Source: Roseomonas gilardii
Lineage (GTDB): Bacteria; Pseudomonadota; Alphaproteobacteria; Acetobacterales; Acetobacteraceae
DNA length: 64,000 bases
Assembly: GCF_001941945.1 (NCBI RefSeq)
Contig: NZ_CP015583.1
Coordinates: forward strand, 485,001-549,000
Direction: 5' to 3'
In this document: one piece after another, positions 61,960 through 64,000 of the stretch
How the letters are laid out: every line of letters begins with the position of its first letter
Numbering within the stretch: position 1 is the first letter of the stretch
Notes under the pieces: generated by a model
Database searches by the model: none
What the model was told of the DNA's origin: nothing
Seen by the model: only the letters and a program-made list of their open reading frames with translations
Program-made: the position numbers and the translations under genes

Positions 61960-62937
61960 ATGAGCGGTGAAACGGCGCCGGAGGCGGGCGCGGCGAACGA
62001 GACGCCCTGGGTGGCCTCGCCGCGCTATCCGGATGCGCGGCTGCGGGACCTCGACCGGGGATTCGCGAAGTACCGGGTGATGAACGCGGCGGTGGAGAAG
62101 CTGTGCGGCGGGTTGCGCTGGGGCGAGGGGCCGGTCTGGTTCGGCGACCACCGCTGCCTGCTGTTTTCCGACATCCCGAACAACCGCATCCTGCGCTGGG
62201 ACGAGGAGACGGGGGGCGTCACCACCTTCCGCAAGCCGTCGAACTTCGCCAACGGCAATACCCGCGACCGCGAGGGGCGGCTGGTGACCTGCGAGCACGG
62301 CGCGCGGCGGGTGACGCGGACGGAGCATGACGGGCGCATCACCGTGATCGCCGACCGTTTCGAGGGGAAGCGGCTGAACTCGCCGAACGACGTGGTGGTG
62401 AGGTCGGACGGCACGATCTGGTTCACCGACCCGCTCTTCGGCATCGGCGGCGACTACGAGGGGGAGCGGGCGGAGTCCGAGATCCCGGCCGCCGTGTACC
62501 GGGCCGATCCGGCGCGGGGGACGCTGCGCAAGGTGGCGGAAGGCGTGCCGGGGCCGAACGGGCTGGCCTTCTCCCCGGATGAGGGGCTGCTCTACCTCGT
62601 CGCCTCGCGCGCCGAGCCGCGGCAGATCCTGAGTTATCCGGTCGGGGCGGACGGGGCCTCGCTGGGCGAGGCGCGGGTGCTGATCGAGGCCGAGGCGGAC
62701 GGCACGCCGGACGGGTTCCGCGTGGACGAGGACGGCAACCTCTGGTGCGGCTGGGGCATGGGGCGCGACGGGCTGGACGGGGTGCGGGTGTTCAACGCCG
62801 GCGGCGCGCCGATCGGGCATATCGACCTGCCGGAACGGGTGGCCAATGTCGCCTTCGGCGGCTGGCGGCGGAACCGGCTGTTCATGGCGGGGTGCCGTTC
62901 GCTCTACAGCGTTTTCGTCAACACGCGGGGGTGCTGA
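61960..62937 (+). CDS. SMP-30/gluconolactonase family protein
   Basis: A 325-residue six-bladed beta-propeller lactonase. The catalytic metal site is indicated by WGEGPVWFGDHRCLLFSDIP (Glu), LNSPNDVVVRSDGTIWFTDP (Asn/Asp) and ADGTPDGFRVDEDGNLWCGW (Asp). It hydrolyses sugar lactones, e.g. gluconolactone. ATG 61960 follows GGAGGTGG. It is followed 3 bp later by a GST gene, so the two are co-transcribed. Confidence 0.92.
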   Translation: MSGETAPEAGAANETPWVASPRYPDARLRDLDRGFAKYRVMNAAVEKLCGGLRWGEGPVWFGDHRCLLFSDIPNNRILRWDEETGGVTTFRKPSNFANGNTRDREGRLVTCEHGARRVTRTEHDGRITVIADRFEGKRLNSPNDVVVRSDGTIWFTDPLFGIGGDYEGERAESEIPAAVYRADPARGTLRKVAEGVPGPNGLAFSPDEGLLYLVASRAEPRQILSYPVGADGASLGEARVLIEAEADGTPDGFRVDEDGNLWCGWGMGRDGLDGVRVFNAGGAPIGHIDLPERVANVAFGGWRRNRLFMAGCRSLYSVFVNTRGC

Positions 62938-62940
62938 GGC

Positions 62941-63639
62941 ATGGCGATCCGTCTGCATGAGCTGTGCGGCAGCGATCCGGCGCGGGTCTTCAGCCCCTAT
63001 TGCTGGCGGGCGCGGATGGCGCTGCTGCACAAGGGGCTGCCGCATGAGAGCCTGCCCTGGCGCTTCACCGAGAAGGCGGCGATCGCCGATGCGGGCACGG
63101 ACAAGGTGCCGGTGCTGCGCGACGGGGCGCGGGTGGTGCATGATTCCTGGGCGATCCTGGAGGATCTGGAGGACCGCTACCCCGGCCGCGCCAGCCTGTT
63201 CGGCGGCGAGGGCGGGCGGGCGCTGGCGCGCTTCGTGGCGCAGTGGGCGGATACGGTGCTGAACCCGGCGATCGCGGCGCTGATCGTGTCCGACATTCCG
63301 GCGCTGCTGGATGCGGAGGACCGCGAGTATTTCGTCCGCACGCGCGAGGCCCGCTTCGGCAAGCCGCTGGCGGAGGTGACGGCGGGGCGGGACGAGCGGC
63401 TGGAGGGCTTCCGCGCCGCGCTGCTGCCCTTGCGGCGGACGCTGTCGGAGAGGCCTTTCCTGCATGGCGCCACGCCGGGGGCGGGGGACTACATCGCCTT
63501 TTCCGGCTTCCAGTGGGCGCGGGTGGTGAGCCCCTTGCCGCTGCTGGCGCCGGAGGATGTGCTGCATGCCTGGCGCGGCCGGCTGCTCGATGCCTTCGGC
63601 GGCGTGGCGCGCGCGGTGCCGGCGGCGGATCGGGGCTGA
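62941..63639 (+). CDS. Glutathione S-transferase, beta-etherase-like
   Basis: A 232-residue GST. The N-terminal domain carries the RVFSPYCWRARMALLHKGLP motif, similar to LigE/LigF-type beta-etherases that cleave aryl ether bonds in lignin fragments with glutathione, and VPVLRDGARVVHDSWAILED supplies the rest of the GSH site. The C-terminal helical domain is ordinary. Actual ether cleavage is unproven. Three bp after the SMP-30 gene. Confidence 0.85.
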   Translation: MAIRLHELCGSDPARVFSPYCWRARMALLHKGLPHESLPWRFTEKAAIADAGTDKVPVLRDGARVVHDSWAILEDLEDRYPGRASLFGGEGGRALARFVAQWADTVLNPAIAALIVSDIPALLDAEDREYFVRTREARFGKPLAEVTAGRDERLEGFRAALLPLRRTLSERPFLHGATPGAGDYIAFSGFQWARVVSPLPLLAPEDVLHAWRGRLLDAFGGVARAVPAADRG

Positions 63640-63643
63640 TCCG

Positions 63644-64000
63644 GTGCGGATCGCGGTGCTGGGCGATGTGCATGGCAACCTCGCCGCGTTGAAGGCGGTG
63701 CTGCGCGACCTGCGGGCGGCGTCGCCGGATGCCGTGGTGAACCTGGGCGATCTCGTCTCCGGCCCCTTCGACCCGGCGGGGGCGGTCGCGGCGCAGATGG
63801 CGCTGGATGCCCATACCATCGCGGGGAACCACGAGCGGCATGTGCTGGAGGGCGGCGAGGGCGCCTCGGATGCCTATGCGCGGGCGCGGCTCTCGGCGGC
63901 GCAGCTTCGCTGGATGGCGGATCTCCCCGGCACGCTGTCGCTCCTGGAGGGGCGGGTCTTCGCCTGCCACGGCAGCCCGGCCGGAGGCGATCTGGAATAC
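63644..64000 (+). CDS. Metallophosphoesterase, 3' end cut by window
   Basis: 119 codons are visible. The calcineurin-like motifs are IAVLGDVHGNLAALKAVL, VNLGDLVSGPFDP, IAGNHERHV and FACHGSPAG, which supply the D-x-H, G-D, G-N-H-E and H ligands of the two-metal site. GTG 63644 is 4 bp after the GST stop. By family it may be a YfcE/MJ0936-type phosphodiesterase. It may be co-transcribed with the two genes before it. Confidence 0.88.
   Translation, partial: MRIAVLGDVHGNLAALKAVLRDLRAASPDAVVNLGDLVSGPFDPAGAVAAQMALDAHTIAGNHERHVLEGGEGASDAYARARLSAAQLRWMADLPGTLSLLEGRVFACHGSPAGGDLEY

Overview
The window is 64 kb of very GC-rich chromosome from an alphaproteobacterium. Codon usage, gene content (xerC with a DUF484 partner, rplU-rpmA-obgE-proB, pmbA with an M16 peptidase, many GST and VOC enzymes) and the hairpin-rich intergenic DNA suggest Acetobacteraceae, probably Roseomonas or a close relative. 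The taxon is inferred from gene content; no 16S gene is present.

Layout. 1-10.9 kb is mostly ordinary: a VOC protein, a split LigD-like pair (phosphoesterase and polymerase as separate overlapping genes), a DMT permease, a WYL regulator with a VOC protein, tRNA-Arg(CCG), a holin/muramidase fusion, xerC with DUF484, a 23S rRNA methyltransferase, a PPOX flavoprotein and a LysR regulator. 10.9-13.9 kb is the first AT-rich island: a three-Cys-motif (Gp37/Gp68) protein, its partner TcmP, and a transposase-ORFA-derived (DUF4096-type) protein. 13.9-29.2 kb carries xanthine dehydrogenase, CorA/ZntB, a response regulator, an FAD/NAD(P) protein, a branched-chain ABC transporter with fused permeases, a D-lactate dehydrogenase-like oxidase, dihydroxyacetone kinase, tRNA-Sec and yghU. 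29.5-39.6 kb is a housekeeping core: tRNA-Ser(CGA), rplU, rpmA, obgE, proB, an Hsp70 homologue, an M3 peptidase, a flavoprotein, a YeaQ-type protein and an iron-type alcohol dehydrogenase. 39.8-45.3 kb holds an FkbM methyltransferase with a coiled coil and a 1243-residue triple glycosyltransferase. 45.3-47.9 kb is pmbA and an M16 peptidase. 48.0-56.6 kb is accessory: a second DUF4096-type paralogue, a gene fragment, a minimal CBASS-like operon (SLATT membrane protein plus SMODS nucleotidyltransferase), an SLC13 permease, a multidomain GH5 cellulase and phenolic acid decarboxylase. 56.8-64 kb returns to thrC, an acyltransferase, a degenerate MBL protein, an M20 peptidase, a 26-residue membrane protein, an SMP-30 protein, a GST and a metallophosphoesterase cut by the window end.

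The most notable pattern is that the two horizontally acquired islands share an architecture. Each has a DUF4096-type paralogue on its left with an identical 17-bp motif upstream (11524-11540 and 48698-48714), AT-richer cargo on the same strand, and a copy of a structured hairpin repeat on its right (13799-13883 and 50822-50962). The repeat has a third copy inside the ABC transporter locus (22410-22559), and one of its stems keeps pairing through compensatory changes. One cargo is a predicted two-gene cyclic-nucleotide anti-phage system. The other is the functionally uncharacterised TcmP/Gp37 pair. Whether the paralogues mark, regulate or mobilise the cargo is an inference to be tested.

All calls rest on reading the sequence and knowledge of the families. 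No database search was run.
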